This document shows, one piece after another, positions 34,767 through 44,123 of a DNA stretch of 64,000 nucleotides; position 1 is the first letter of the stretch; each line of letters starts with the position of its first letter. The notes below the pieces were generated by a model that had not been told where the DNA came from, ran no database searches, and saw only the letters and a list, made by a program, of their open reading frames with translations. Source of the DNA: Commensalibacter intestini A911 (lineage in GTDB: Bacteria; Pseudomonadota; Alphaproteobacteria; Acetobacterales; Acetobacteraceae); NCBI RefSeq assembly GCF_000231445.1, contig NZ_AGFR01000003.1, positions 124,001 through 188,000 of the forward strand, read 5' to 3'. The translations under genes were made by a program, and so were the position numbers.

Positions 34767-37046
34767 TTAAGCTACTTTTTGCTCTAAAGAGCTTTCTTTA
34801 AGAAGATAAGGTCCAGCATTTAAAACTTCAATCACAAGAACTGCAACATTGTTAGATGGTTCTAGGCGAATGTTTAGTGCGCCATCGCCATTTGTCCAAC
34901 GACAATTCATTGGCTCTTTGACATCCCACCCTTGCAAAGTTTCAGATGTGAAATGTTCTGTAATAGAATATGCCGTATGTTTTTCTAAAAGAGTAACTTT
35001 GCCAACTAATACTCCAAGATCACGGCGATCATCTATATAAGGACCAATAGCTTGACTTGGGCGACTAGAACGAGAAATTAACTGAACATGAGTAGTATCT
35101 TCTGGAATAGGAAAAAAGAAACGTCCGTTATTTTTGTTTGTACTATGAATAATTTCACCAGTATCAGTTAATAAATGTAAGTTGCTTTCATGAGTTGTAA
35201 CAGCATTAGATTCGCAAAGTTCAAATCCTAATTGAGAAAAACGTTGTATGAGTCGTGTAAAGATGGGTTCAACAACGTCTCTATTTGTGGTCAAAGGTGC
35301 AGCTGAATCTACATTCCATTCTTTGTGATGGTTAACAATACTGACAATGTTTTCATCAGAAATAAAACCAGAACGATTCCCTGTATCAAGATAACTTTCT
35401 GTTAAAACACCATCTGCGGTAATGATAGAATGTTGTTCGGTTTCAATATGATAGTAGGTATATTCTGTAATAGAGGTATCATAAAAAATACTACCATTAT
35501 TAACCAACATTCTTGCAGGAATAAATTGTCCATCAAGCACAATGCAATGTTCTGGGGTCACTAGTAAGTCTTTGAAAGGAACGCCATCAGAAATTGCATT
35601 TTTCAAAATACGAATAGGATAATTTGCCTCGTCTTTAGAGGCATCAGTATTGACTGCTACTGTATTCTGACCAACCCAAATAACGGAACGAATTTCTTCT
35701 TTACCATCAACAACTGCAATGATTTGATCGCCGACGTTAATATTTTCAACAGCAACTAATCCATTGACTGTATTAATTAAAGTGCCAGCAAGAAAACAGC
35801 CAACAGTAGCAGTGCCCGAGCTAGTAACGGTGAGTGTATAGTTGCTAGAATTCGCATTGTAAGGTGCCATTCCTGCATATGAATCAAAAGAAGCTGTACC
35901 ATTTAGTGTAATCGTGCTAGTGGCATTCATAACCATACTAAGTTCAGAATCAGCGTCAGAAATGTCAACTGCTAGCTGCATAACCCCGCCTTGCAACATA
36001 TAGTCCCCCTGACTTATAGATCCAGATGCTCCTGTATATGTAGGGTTAAGATATGTGTTATTTAATGATGTTCCATTATTAACAATGGTAGCAGCACCGA
36101 TGAACGAGTTTTGTATAACACCACCGGCCTCGATGGTAATGCTTGGAACAGTTAGATAGTATCCTGTGTTTATCATGACCAACCCATCAACGACCGCACC
36201 ATCTTTAACTGTTAAAGAGGTAATATTGAATAAATTAAGGGGGCCATCAAAAACAGCTCCAGTATTAGAAACATATACTGTTTTGCCATCTACAAGTTGT
36301 GCGGTCCAAGTTGAAGCCACTGTTGTGCCAACTTTATTACTATTTTTTACGGTATATCCGTTAATTGTCGTATATTTTTGAACAGGTTGATTTGTTGCAA
36401 TGCTATTATCACCTATATAACTTCCTTTACTAAGAGAGATCGAGTTTGTTGACGTCGACACCCCATTTCCATAAATATTTGGGTTGTTCATTGAGCTAGC
36501 TATTCCCACGCTAGTCTTACCAGTGCCGTCTGAGGTTTGGAAAGAAGCCGTTGAATTGCCGAGTGAAATTAACGTACCACTTGAAGTTGATGTTGTGCTT
36601 GGTATATAAAATGAATCATTAGTTGATGTACCGCCTGTTGTAGTTACGTTTCCTTGTACATTGATTGTACCTGATCTTAAAGATACATCAGAAGAAACAT
36701 AACTGTTTTCTTCTGATGTCGCACCATATGAAATATAAACCTTTGATGTAAAAACCGTTGAATTAGATAAGGTACCACCTTCAGAAACAGTGATAGATGG
36801 AGCAGATGTTTGTGTTGCACTTTTTATAACAACGATATTATCAGCAACAGCACCACTAGAAATAGTTAAAGAGGTAATTCCAACAAAATTAATTGGTCCC
36901 GCATAACTTTCACCAGTAGCACTGTTAGTATACATAGTGGTGCCATTGACAAGTTTTGCAGTCCATGCCCCCCCGACAACAATTCTGTTACTATTGATAA
37001 TTACAACATTACTAAAATCTGTATCTGAATCTATATATGTACCCAT
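34767..37046 (-). CDS. Hint-domain repeat surface protein
   Basis: The 759-residue protein has no classical signal peptide. Residues 1-415 are Ser/Thr/Gly/Asn-rich beta repeats resembling AIDA-type passenger repeats, with two diverged copies of an about 80-residue unit (about 25-105 and 242-320), each with a W-T-A-x-L-V-x-G-x-T core and an I-T-S-L-T strand. A Hint domain follows (about 415-555): GCFLAGTLINTVNG with Cys417, VGDQI, LVTPEHCI and SIITADGVLTESYLD. The C-terminal 170 residues include DDRRDLGVLV, a motif I associate with Acetobacteraceae surface/glycan proteins. Such proteins are common in this family and may self-process at the Hint Cys. Export route and function are unknown. Confidence 0.8.
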   Translation of the reverse strand: MGTYIDSDTDFSNVVIINSNRIVVGGAWTAKLVNGTTMYTNSATGESYAGPINFVGITSLTISSGAVADNIVVIKSATQTSAPSITVSEGGTLSNSTVFTSKVYISYGATSEENSYVSSDVSLRSGTINVQGNVTTTGGTSTNDSFYIPSTTSTSSGTLISLGNSTASFQTSDGTGKTSVGIASSMNNPNIYGNGVSTSTNSISLSKGSYIGDNSIATNQPVQKYTTINGYTVKNSNKVGTTVASTWTAQLVDGKTVYVSNTGAVFDGPLNLFNITSLTVKDGAVVDGLVMINTGYYLTVPSITIEAGGVIQNSFIGAATIVNNGTSLNNTYLNPTYTGASGSISQGDYMLQGGVMQLAVDISDADSELSMVMNATSTITLNGTASFDSYAGMAPYNANSSNYTLTVTSSGTATVGCFLAGTLINTVNGLVAVENINVGDQIIAVVDGKEEIRSVIWVGQNTVAVNTDASKDEANYPIRILKNAISDGVPFKDLLVTPEHCIVLDGQFIPARMLVNNGSIFYDTSITEYTYYHIETEQHSIITADGVLTESYLDTGNRSGFISDENIVSIVNHHKEWNVDSAAPLTTNRDVVEPIFTRLIQRFSQLGFELCESNAVTTHESNLHLLTDTGEIIHSTNKNNGRFFFPIPEDTTHVQLISRSSRPSQAIGPYIDDRRDLGVLVGKVTLLEKHTAYSITEHFTSETLQGWDVKEPMNCRWTNGDGALNIRLEPSNNVAVLVIEVLNAGPYLLKESSLEQKVA

Positions 37047-37352
37047 GAAAAGGAATCTTTCTTAACGTCTTTAACTTTTTTTGATTTTGTTTATTTACTA
37101 AGTATGAATCAGTAAAAACAATATATTCAATTTTGTCATTATATTTAAGCATCTATTGTAAATAAACAACAGCCTTTTAATATGTAGTTTTGTTTTTTAA
37201 TTTCAAGAGTTCTAGTAAAAAAATAAATAAAAATATTCCTCATAACTAATACTTTGTGATTATTGTGATCATTCCGTTCGGGTGGTAGTGTTATAGCCGT
37301 TATAATTTAATAAGAGACACAGATTTATATTTTCAGTCAAAGCGAGGCAGTT
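37047..37352. other. Divergent intergenic region between the Hint gene and nirB
   Basis: These 306 bases contain no supported gene. They are strongly AT rich. Two direct copies of TTGTGAT (37254-37260 and 37263-37269) lie about 40 bases upstream of a perfect TATAAT, which may be an activator site for nirBD. No complete FNR or NtrC palindrome was found. Confidence 0.55.
37277..37306 (+). promoter_or_regulatory. Candidate nirBD promoter
   Basis: A perfect -10 hexamer TATAAT (37301-37306) lies 46 bases upstream of the nirB start, but the -35 position (TTCGGG, 18-base spacer) is poor. That pattern fits an activator-dependent promoter. The direct repeat TTGTGAT lies just upstream. Confidence 0.4.
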
Positions 37353-39866
37353 ATGGATCCCATTCGATTAGTGATTATTGGAAACGGAATGGTAGGGCAT
37401 AAATTTGTTGAAGAGCTAAGCAATAAAGCGGATATCAGCCAATTTAATGTGACTATATTTTGTGCAGAACCACATGTTGCTTATGATCGAGTGCATCTGT
37501 CGTCTTATTTTTTAGATTATCAAGCGTCATCATTATCTTTGGTTGTTCAAGGGTTTTATGAAGATAATAAAGTTAATCTTTTGCTTGGCGAAGAGGCAAC
37601 AGTCATTGATTGTCAAAAGAAAGAAGTGCATGGAGCTTCAGGGAAAATTGTTCCTTATGATAAACTCATCATTGCAACGGGCTCTCATGTTTTTGTTCCG
37701 CCTATTCCAGGATCAGATGGGAAAGATTGTTTTGTTTATCGGACGTTAACAGATTTAGATGCGATTTCTGCTTGTGCGAAACGTAGTAAAAGAGGTGCCG
37801 TTGTTGGTGGTGGTTTGTTGGGGTTAGAAGCTGCGGGTGCTTTAAGAAATCTTAATGTTGAAACGCATGTCGTTGAGTTTGCACCTGTTTTAATGGCTGA
37901 GCAGCTTGATAAAATGGGTGGAGATTTGCTTCGTAAAAAAATTGAAGCAATGGGTATTACTATTCATACTCAAAAAAATACTAAGCAAATTATCGATACG
38001 GATCATGGTAAAGCCATGGAATTTGCCGATGGTTCTTCATTAGAGTTGGATTTCATCGTGTTTGCAACGGGTATTCGTCCGAATGATGCTTTGGCTAAAA
38101 AATCTAATTTAACTTTGGGGACAAGAGGCGGTATTCAAATTAATGAATATTGTCAAACATCTGATCCTAATATTTACGCGATTGGTGAATGCGCTGTTTG
38201 GAATGGTAAAGTTTTTGGATTAGTTGCGCCAGGTTATAAAATGGCACAGATTGCGATTAGCCATTTATTAGGCAAAGAAGTTGATCCATTTATTGGCGCA
38301 GATATGAGTGCTAAATTAAAATTATTAGGGGTTGATGTCGGTAGTATTGGTGATGCAAAAGGAATTACACCAAACGCAAATAGTTATGTCTATTTAGATG
38401 AAAAAGCAGAGATTTATAAACGATTAATTGTTAGTGAAGATAATACAAAATTATTAGGTGCTGTGTTAGTCGGAGATACTTCTGACTATGGTAATTTATT
38501 ACAGTTGATGTTGAATCAAATGGATTTGCCAGAACATCCTGATGCATTGATTTTACCTTCTTATACAGGTAGCAAACCTGTTTTGGGAGTGGATTCCTTA
38601 CCTGATTCAGCAACGATTTGCTCTTGTCTTGATGTTAGTAAAAGAGAGATCGTTGAAGCTGTTCAAGCAGGTTGTCATACGGTTGATGCAATTAAAGCGA
38701 CAACCAAAGCGGGAACAGGATGTGGTGGATGTATTCCAATGATTACTCAAGTTTTGAATGCAGAACTTAGTAAACAAGGAATAGAAGTTAAAAAACAACT
38801 ATGCGAGCATTTTGCTTATACCAGACAAGAGCTTTATCATTTAATTAAAGTGGGTAAGATTAAAACGTTCCAAGAGCTTCTTAAAAAACATGGTCAAGGA
38901 TATGGATGTGAAATCTGTAAGCCTACAGCAGCTTCTTTGTTAGCCTCTTGTTGGAATGAATATATTTTGAAACCTGAGTTGGTGTCATTGCAAGAAACAA
39001 ATGATAGTTTCTTGGGAAATCTTCAAAAAGACGGTACATATTCTGTGATTCCACGTTCAGCTGGTGGAGAAATCACTCCTGATGGGTTAATTGCTGTGGG
39101 GCAAATTGCTAAGAAATATAATCTATATTCTAAAATTACAGGCTCTCAACGGATTGCGCTTTTCGGTGCTAAATTACATGAATTACCAGATATATGGAAA
39201 GCATTAATTGCAGCAGGTTTTGAAACAGGACATGCTTATGCCAAAGCATTACGGATGGCAAAGACATGTGTTGGTAGTGAGTGGTGTCGATATGGTGTAG
39301 GTGACAGTGTTGCTTTTGGCGTTGAAATTGAAAATCGCTATAAAGGGATCAGAACACCTCACAAAGTTAAAATCGGTGTATCAGGCTGTACACGTGAATG
39401 TTCAGAAGCTCAAGGTAAAGATATTGGTTTAATTGCAACCGACAAAGGTTGGAATTTATATGTTTGCGGTAATGGAGGAATGACACCTCGTCATGCAGAC
39501 TTGTTGGCTAGTAATTTAGATCGTGAAACAGCTTTAAAATATATGGATCGCTTTATGATGTTCTATATTCGTACAGCTGATAAATTACAAAGAACATCTG
39601 TTTGGTTGCAAACTTTAGATGGTGGTATCGATTACGTTCGTAGTGTTGTTATTGATGATAAATTGGGCATTAACGCAGAGCTTGAACAAGATATTACAGA
39701 GTTGCGTGAACAGTTTAAATGCGAGTGGAAAGAAACTGTAGAAAATCCAGAATATCAAAAACGATTTACACATTTTGTGAATAGTGATGCCCCTGATGAG
39801 AATGTGCAAATGGTGTCTGAACGTCAACAACATCGTCCAGCAAAACCAGAAGAACGTATTTTTTAG
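37353..39866 (+). CDS. nirB: Nitrite reductase (NAD(P)H) large subunit
   Basis: NirB reduces nitrite to ammonium with six electrons from NAD(P)H through FAD, [2Fe-2S], [4Fe-4S] and siroheme. The 837-residue product has a pyridine-nucleotide oxidoreductase part (about residues 1-320; VVGGGLLGLEAAGAL), BFD-type [2Fe-2S] ligands (CSCLDVSKREIVEAV and GCGGC, about 425-465), and a second BFD-like segment with CEIC. The sulfite/nitrite reductase half carries siroheme-cluster cysteines in TCVGSEWCRYG and SGCTRECSEAQG. All key cysteines are present. Ribosome site GCGAGGCAG precedes the ATG. nirD follows after 17 bp. No nitrate reductase or nitrite transporter gene is in the window. Confidence 0.96.
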   Translation: MDPIRLVIIGNGMVGHKFVEELSNKADISQFNVTIFCAEPHVAYDRVHLSSYFLDYQASSLSLVVQGFYEDNKVNLLLGEEATVIDCQKKEVHGASGKIVPYDKLIIATGSHVFVPPIPGSDGKDCFVYRTLTDLDAISACAKRSKRGAVVGGGLLGLEAAGALRNLNVETHVVEFAPVLMAEQLDKMGGDLLRKKIEAMGITIHTQKNTKQIIDTDHGKAMEFADGSSLELDFIVFATGIRPNDALAKKSNLTLGTRGGIQINEYCQTSDPNIYAIGECAVWNGKVFGLVAPGYKMAQIAISHLLGKEVDPFIGADMSAKLKLLGVDVGSIGDAKGITPNANSYVYLDEKAEIYKRLIVSEDNTKLLGAVLVGDTSDYGNLLQLMLNQMDLPEHPDALILPSYTGSKPVLGVDSLPDSATICSCLDVSKREIVEAVQAGCHTVDAIKATTKAGTGCGGCIPMITQVLNAELSKQGIEVKKQLCEHFAYTRQELYHLIKVGKIKTFQELLKKHGQGYGCEICKPTAASLLASCWNEYILKPELVSLQETNDSFLGNLQKDGTYSVIPRSAGGEITPDGLIAVGQIAKKYNLYSKITGSQRIALFGAKLHELPDIWKALIAAGFETGHAYAKALRMAKTCVGSEWCRYGVGDSVAFGVEIENRYKGIRTPHKVKIGVSGCTRECSEAQGKDIGLIATDKGWNLYVCGNGGMTPRHADLLASNLDRETALKYMDRFMMFYIRTADKLQRTSVWLQTLDGGIDYVRSVVIDDKLGINAELEQDITELREQFKCEWKETVENPEYQKRFTHFVNSDAPDENVQMVSERQQHRPAKPEERIF

Positions 39867-39883
39867 TTAAAGAGGAAAAAACA

Positions 39884-40213
39884 ATGAGCGAATGGGTAAC
39901 AATCTGTCAACTTAGTGATGTTTTACCTCAGACAGGCATATGTGCTTTGGTAAATAAAGAACATGTGGCGATTTTTCGACCAACAGAAGAAAAACAACTC
40001 TATGCGATTAGCAATATTGATCCTTTTGCAAAGGCAAGTGTTTTATCAAGAGGATTAATAGCTGAGCATCAAGGGGATTTATGGGTCGCCAGTCCTCTCA
40101 AAAAACAACGTTTTCGTTTGAAAGATGGTGTTTGTTTGGAAGATAAGACATATAACGTTAAATCTTATGATGTGCGGGTGCATGAAGATACGATTGAGAT
40201 CAGAGTAGGATAA
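39884..40213 (+). CDS. nirD: Nitrite reductase small subunit
   Basis: NirD is the Rieske-fold partner of NirB. The 109-residue product matches family length and lacks the Cys/His pairs of true Rieske proteins, as NirD does. Recognisable parts are LPQTGICALV, VAIFRPTEEKQLYAISNIDPF and HQGDLWVASPLKKQRFRLKDG. AGAGGAAAA precedes the ATG, and the terminator 43 bp after the stop shows nirBD to be a two-gene unit. Confidence 0.95.
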   Translation: MSEWVTICQLSDVLPQTGICALVNKEHVAIFRPTEEKQLYAISNIDPFAKASVLSRGLIAEHQGDLWVASPLKKQRFRLKDGVCLEDKTYNVKSYDVRVHEDTIEIRVG

Positions 40214-40255
40214 GTTATAATACTGCTCATTTCATAAAAAGCGCTATATTTTGGG

Positions 40256-40297
40256 TAGGAGACACTACGTAATCGATGTAGTGTCTCCTATTTTTTT
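40256..40297 (+). terminator. Strong terminator after nirBD
   Basis: A perfect 13-bp stem (TAGGAGACACTAC with its complement at 40278-40290) and 9-base loop are followed by seven T. It is the strongest hairpin in the window. Confidence 0.93.
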
Positions 40298-40404
40298 GTT
40301 ATAGTGGCTTTATTAATGAATAATGTATTGATTTTTGGATAGCAAAGCGAATGAGGATACAAAAAGTATCGCTTCCAAATTTATCATAATAATTTAAGGT
40401 GAAG

Positions 40405-41127
40405 TTATTCTTTTTCGATTAAATCTTCAGAGAAAATTTCGTTACTAGAGTCTTTTATAGGCATAACATCTAAAGAGGGTTTAGTTACAAATGTTAAATT
40501 TAAATTATATTGAAACATTCCACTAGTCATAATATAGCCCAAGAAATCGTAATTGCTAGGGCGGCTCATTGTTTCCGTATTAACGATGATCTGACGCTTA
40601 TTTTGTTTATTAATAACATTCATCTTCATGCCATTACAACTGACATTTCCTTCGATACAGCTATTCAGTAGAAAGAATTTGTAAGTTTTTGATTCATAAA
40701 GCTCACCTTTATCGTAGTTCCACTTGCCGTTTTCTTGTAAAATTATTTTTGGTGCAGTGGTTTTACTTTTTTTAATAATTGTTAACGTCCAAGTATCTAA
40801 ATCTTTTGAATCAGCAGAAGGAGATAGAGTATACATGTGATTTTGATTAATAAAAGAATATCCTTTGAAATTATATGAAGGGCTTTCATTGAGCGTAGCA
40901 CCTTTTAGCATAATTTTTTGTTGGTTTTTTTTGTTAATACCAGTGTAAATCACATTGTCACAAACATTGGCATATAAAGGGCAGGGATCTTTTATATAGA
41001 TTTTAAATTTTTCTGTTTCAAAAAAAGGAGCTTGGAATGGTGTTGCTTGGGCATTCGCTTTTAGTGGCATTATGCTTGATATGGATAATATTATAGAGGT
41101 GAAGCTAAAAATATCTTTAAACAGCAT
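40405..41127 (-). CDS. Secreted protein with internal duplication, unknown function
   Basis: I do not recognise a family. The 240-residue product has a signal peptide (cleavage near KANAQA, about residue 27). The mature protein shows two related halves (about residues 45-105 and 155-215): each begins with a pair of cysteines (CPLYANVC and CIEGNVSC), then N-K-x-N-x-x-x-I, a short spacer, and S-Y/N-Y-x-F-x-G-Y. The Cys pairs probably form one disulfide per half. It is transcribed after an ilvA terminator, so it likely has its own promoter. Lys/Asn/Ile-rich codon use makes it look faster evolving than its neighbours. Confidence 0.68.
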   Translation of the reverse strand: MLFKDIFSFTSIILSISSIMPLKANAQATPFQAPFFETEKFKIYIKDPCPLYANVCDNVIYTGINKKNQQKIMLKGATLNESPSYNFKGYSFINQNHMYTLSPSADSKDLDTWTLTIIKKSKTTAPKIILQENGKWNYDKGELYESKTYKFFLLNSCIEGNVSCNGMKMNVINKQNKRQIIVNTETMSRPSNYDFLGYIMTSGMFQYNLNLTFVTKPSLDVMPIKDSSNEIFSEDLIEKE

Positions 41128-41140
41128 TGCATGTTACCAT

Positions 41141-41178
41141 ATAAAAATGGAGTTATTGGTAAATTAATAACTCCATTT
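41141..41178 (-). terminator. Terminator after the threonine ammonia-lyase gene
   Basis: A 13-bp perfect inverted repeat (AAATGGAGTTATT at 41145-41157 and its complement at 41166-41178) is followed on the minus strand by TTTTTAT. It sits just past the lyase stop codon. Confidence 0.75.
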
Positions 41179-41189
41179 ATTGGAAAATA

Positions 41190-42392
41190 TTATATTCTTT
41201 CGACTTTATATTTTTCTTGCAAGCAGTTCAGGATTTCTTGAGAATGTTCAGCACTTCGTGCTTCGATCATAATTTCTAGAACTGCAGATTGAACGCTAGA
41301 CGTGGTGAATAGACGTTGATGGGAGACCTCAATAATATTGCCGTTCATTTCGGTGCCAATAATATGAGAAATATCCGCGAGTAATCCAGGACGATCGGGA
41401 ATAAAGAAACGTAATCTTAATAAGCGTCCTTCACGTAATAGGGTGCGTAAGAGTGTATTTGCTAAAATACGTGTATCAATATTCGCGCCACTAATCGGGA
41501 AGGCAATATTCTTGTTTTTGAAGCGTTCTGGATAGGTTAAAATCGCAGCCAAAGCATTTGCGCCAGATCCTTCTGTGACTTGCTTTGCATGCTCTGCGGT
41601 TAACGTAATGGCATCCTCAATGGCTTGTTCAGGGACAGAGATAATGTCATGAACATATTTCTTAATTACTTCAGATGTATGATGTCCCAATTGACGAACA
41701 GCCGTACCTTCAGCAATCGTGGCTCCACCCAAAACAGGTAAGTCTTTGTTTTGAGCTATAGAGTAAGAGAAGAATTGCTCACTTTGAACGCCAATAATTT
41801 TGGTATAAGGACGCAGCGCGGCTGCAGCGACGGCAAAGCCAGAAATTAATCCGCCGCCACCCACTGGAACCAGTAAGTAATCTAAATCTCCAGGAGCATC
41901 TTCAAAGATTTCCAAAGCTGCTGTGCCTTGCCCTGCCATGACGGCAAGATCATCATAAGGATGCACAAAAACACGACCATCTTTGGCAGCTAAATCATCC
42001 GCGAATAAAGAAGCTTGTGTAAAATCTTCACCTTCTAGGATGATTTTGGCACCCCATGCAGCCGTACGGTTGACTTTGGAGACAGGGGTAAATTTAGGCA
42101 TAACAATAATGGCATCAATGCCGAGTAACTGAGCGTGACGGGCAACGCCTTGAGCATGGTTTCCCGCTGATACGGTAATTACACCACGTTTTTTTTCATC
42201 TTCAGTTAACATAGCCAAACGGTTGGCAGCGCCTCTTTCTTTGAAAGAACCCACAGATTGTAGGTTTTCCAGTTTTAAGGTAACGTTTGCATTAACGCGT
42301 TTGGATAAAGATTGGCAAGTAATGGTAGGGGTGCGAGTAACGCGCCCTTTGATCCGTTCTGCTGCGGCATAGATATCATCAATTGAAAGCAT
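41190..42392 (-). CDS. ilvA: Threonine ammonia-lyase with C-terminal ACT domain
   Basis: This PLP enzyme converts threonine to 2-oxobutanoate and ammonia, the first step towards isoleucine. The 400-residue product has the PLP Lys in SVGSFKERGAANRL (about residue 51), the phosphate-binding glycine loop PVGGGGLISG (about 180), SAGNHAQGVA, and a single ACT domain (about 325-400, LRFFIPDRPGLLADISHIIG). Size and single ACT match the TdcB/IlvA form common in Alphaproteobacteria, so the biosynthetic or catabolic role is not settled. It lies 15 bp downstream of greA and probably shares its transcript. Confidence 0.93.
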   Translation of the reverse strand: MLSIDDIYAAAERIKGRVTRTPTITCQSLSKRVNANVTLKLENLQSVGSFKERGAANRLAMLTEDEKKRGVITVSAGNHAQGVARHAQLLGIDAIIVMPKFTPVSKVNRTAAWGAKIILEGEDFTQASLFADDLAAKDGRVFVHPYDDLAVMAGQGTAALEIFEDAPGDLDYLLVPVGGGGLISGFAVAAAALRPYTKIIGVQSEQFFSYSIAQNKDLPVLGGATIAEGTAVRQLGHHTSEVIKKYVHDIISVPEQAIEDAITLTAEHAKQVTEGSGANALAAILTYPERFKNKNIAFPISGANIDTRILANTLLRTLLREGRLLRLRFFIPDRPGLLADISHIIGTEMNGNIIEVSHQRLFTTSSVQSAVLEIMIEARSAEHSQEILNCLQEKYKVERI

Positions 42393-42407
42393 TGTTTTTA
42401 CCAGACC

Positions 42408-42884
42408 TTAGGCACCATAAGTGATTTCAAGGATTTCATAAGAGCGGTCTCCGCCTGGTGCGGGAACGGAAACGGTGGCACCTTTTTCTTTTCCGATTAA
42501 GGCTTTTGCCAAAGGTGAGGAAATTGAAAGTAAACCAAGTTTAATATCAGCTTCATGCACACCGACAATTTGAAATTCTTTTTCTTTATCTGTTTCTTCG
42601 TCTACTAATAAAACTTTTGCACCGAATTTTACGGTATTTCCAGACAAAGTTGATGGATCAATGACTTGTGCAGAAGAAATGATTTGTTCAAGCTCTAAAA
42701 TACGTCCTTCAGTAAAAGATTGACGATCACGAGCTGCATCATATTCTGCGTTTTCAGATAAGTCACCATGGCTACGTGCTTCTGCAATTGCACGAATAAT
42801 TTCAGGGCGTTCTTTATCTTTAAGTCGGCGAAGCTCTTCTTCCAAACGTTGGAGCCCTTGAGCCGTCATTGGAAATTTTTGCAA
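42408..42884 (-). CDS. greA: Transcription elongation factor GreA
   Basis: GreA enters the RNA polymerase secondary channel and triggers cleavage of backtracked RNA. The 158-residue product has the N-terminal coiled coil (residues 8-75) with the acidic tip in HGDLSENAEYDAARD, and the C-terminal FKBP-like domain ending SYEILEITYG. There is no ATG at the expected N-terminus. TTG at 42884 gives the standard MQKFPMTAQG and has AAAGGA 8 bases upstream, whereas a TTG two codons earlier is only 2 bases from it. I therefore choose 42884. Confidence 0.95.
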   Translation of the reverse strand: MQKFPMTAQGLQRLEEELRRLKDKERPEIIRAIAEARSHGDLSENAEYDAARDRQSFTEGRILELEQIISSAQVIDPSTLSGNTVKFGAKVLLVDEETDKEKEFQIVGVHEADIKLGLLSISSPLAKALIGKEKGATVSVPAPGGDRSYEILEITYGA

Positions 42885-43055
42885 GATCAATATCCTTTAA
42901 AAAACGAACAAGCAGATACTATAGCGAATACAGCAATGATAATAAACATATTTCTATATAAACGAGGTTTTTTGTAAAAAATACTGAATTATTGTGATTT
43001 TCGAAAGAGAATTTATTATAAAGTAAATGTAAAGCTGAAAGCAGGATAAGGTGTT

Positions 43056-44114
43056 ATGATGTATAAAACAATGCTGATGAGTATGGCATTAGGAATGATG
43101 GTGGGAACGTCAGTTTTTGCTCAAGGGATTTCATTCGAACATAAAGATTGGCAAATTAATTGTGATAATACACGCACATGTCGTGCTGCGGGCTACTCGC
43201 CTGAGGATGATGCTAATCGTGTGACGGTTTTACTTACCCGCAAAGCGGGTAAAGGGCAGGAGGTTTCCGCATTAGTGCAATTGTCTGATATAGCAAATGA
43301 TAATGAGAAAAAGGTTGTTTTACCTGATAAAATGATTTTGAAAATTGGAGATCAATCTTATGGAGATATTCAATTACCTTCTGTTAAAGACTCAGATGAT
43401 GATTTGCCCTCAGTTCTTTTAACAGCAGCACAAACAAAAGCATTGCTTCATGCACTGAAAGGAACTGCTAAGATTTCATTTGTTGGAGGAAATCAAGAGT
43501 GGGTTTTACCAGGAAATGGGGCTTCTGCAGTTTTACTCAAAATGGATGCTGAGCAAGGGCGGGTTGGAACACCTTCTGCATTGATCAAACAAGGAAATAA
43601 ATCAGAAGATAGCGTCTTACCAGCATTGCCTACGCCAGTTATTTATCAAAAACTCTTACCTAAAGGTGATGTGAAGGTTTGGCAATCAAAAATAGACTGG
43701 GTGTTACTTCAGAAAGAGTTGGTTAAAATTAAGGGAGATTATTGTGATGCATTAGAAAATTCTGATGCTAGCTTCGAACCTAAAGTAGTGGAAGTGCTCA
43801 CATATAATCGTTTATTAATCACTGGGTTCTGCTCATCTGGAGCTTATCATACGAACTATGGATATTGGATTATTCACCAAGAGCAACCATATCAACCAAA
43901 ATTGATTACGATGATAGGTGAAGATGAAATGGAAGATAATACTATTGTGTTTCGTATGAAAGAAGATGTGTTAGGAGACTGTTGGTCGCACCAATCTTGG
44001 GTTTGGAATGGAAAGGATTTTGTTCAAGCTTCTAACATTCCCTCTGCAATGTGTCGTATGATTGCGATGGGTGGTGCGTGGGATCTTCCTACTTATGTAT
44101 CAATAGTCAAATAG
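43056..44114 (+). CDS. DUF1176 domain secreted protein
   Basis: The 352-residue product has a signal peptide (cleavage near VFAQG, about residue 23). The rest matches the DUF1176 pattern: KDWQINCDNTRTCRAAGY near the mature N-terminus, VTVLLTRKAGKG, a central LPALPTP segment, and conserved cysteines through to SAMCRMIAMGGAWDLP. It is predicted periplasmic, and the family's function is unknown. Two ATG codons are adjacent and either may be used after AAGGTG. The ubiC remnant begins 9 bp after its stop, so the two were probably one transcript. Confidence 0.82.
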   Translation: MMYKTMLMSMALGMMVGTSVFAQGISFEHKDWQINCDNTRTCRAAGYSPEDDANRVTVLLTRKAGKGQEVSALVQLSDIANDNEKKVVLPDKMILKIGDQSYGDIQLPSVKDSDDDLPSVLLTAAQTKALLHALKGTAKISFVGGNQEWVLPGNGASAVLLKMDAEQGRVGTPSALIKQGNKSEDSVLPALPTPVIYQKLLPKGDVKVWQSKIDWVLLQKELVKIKGDYCDALENSDASFEPKVVEVLTYNRLLITGFCSSGAYHTNYGYWIIHQEQPYQPKLITMIGEDEMEDNTIVFRMKEDVLGDCWSHQSWVWNGKDFVQASNIPSAMCRMIAMGGAWDLPTYVSIVK

Positions 44115-44123
44115 TTTATACAC

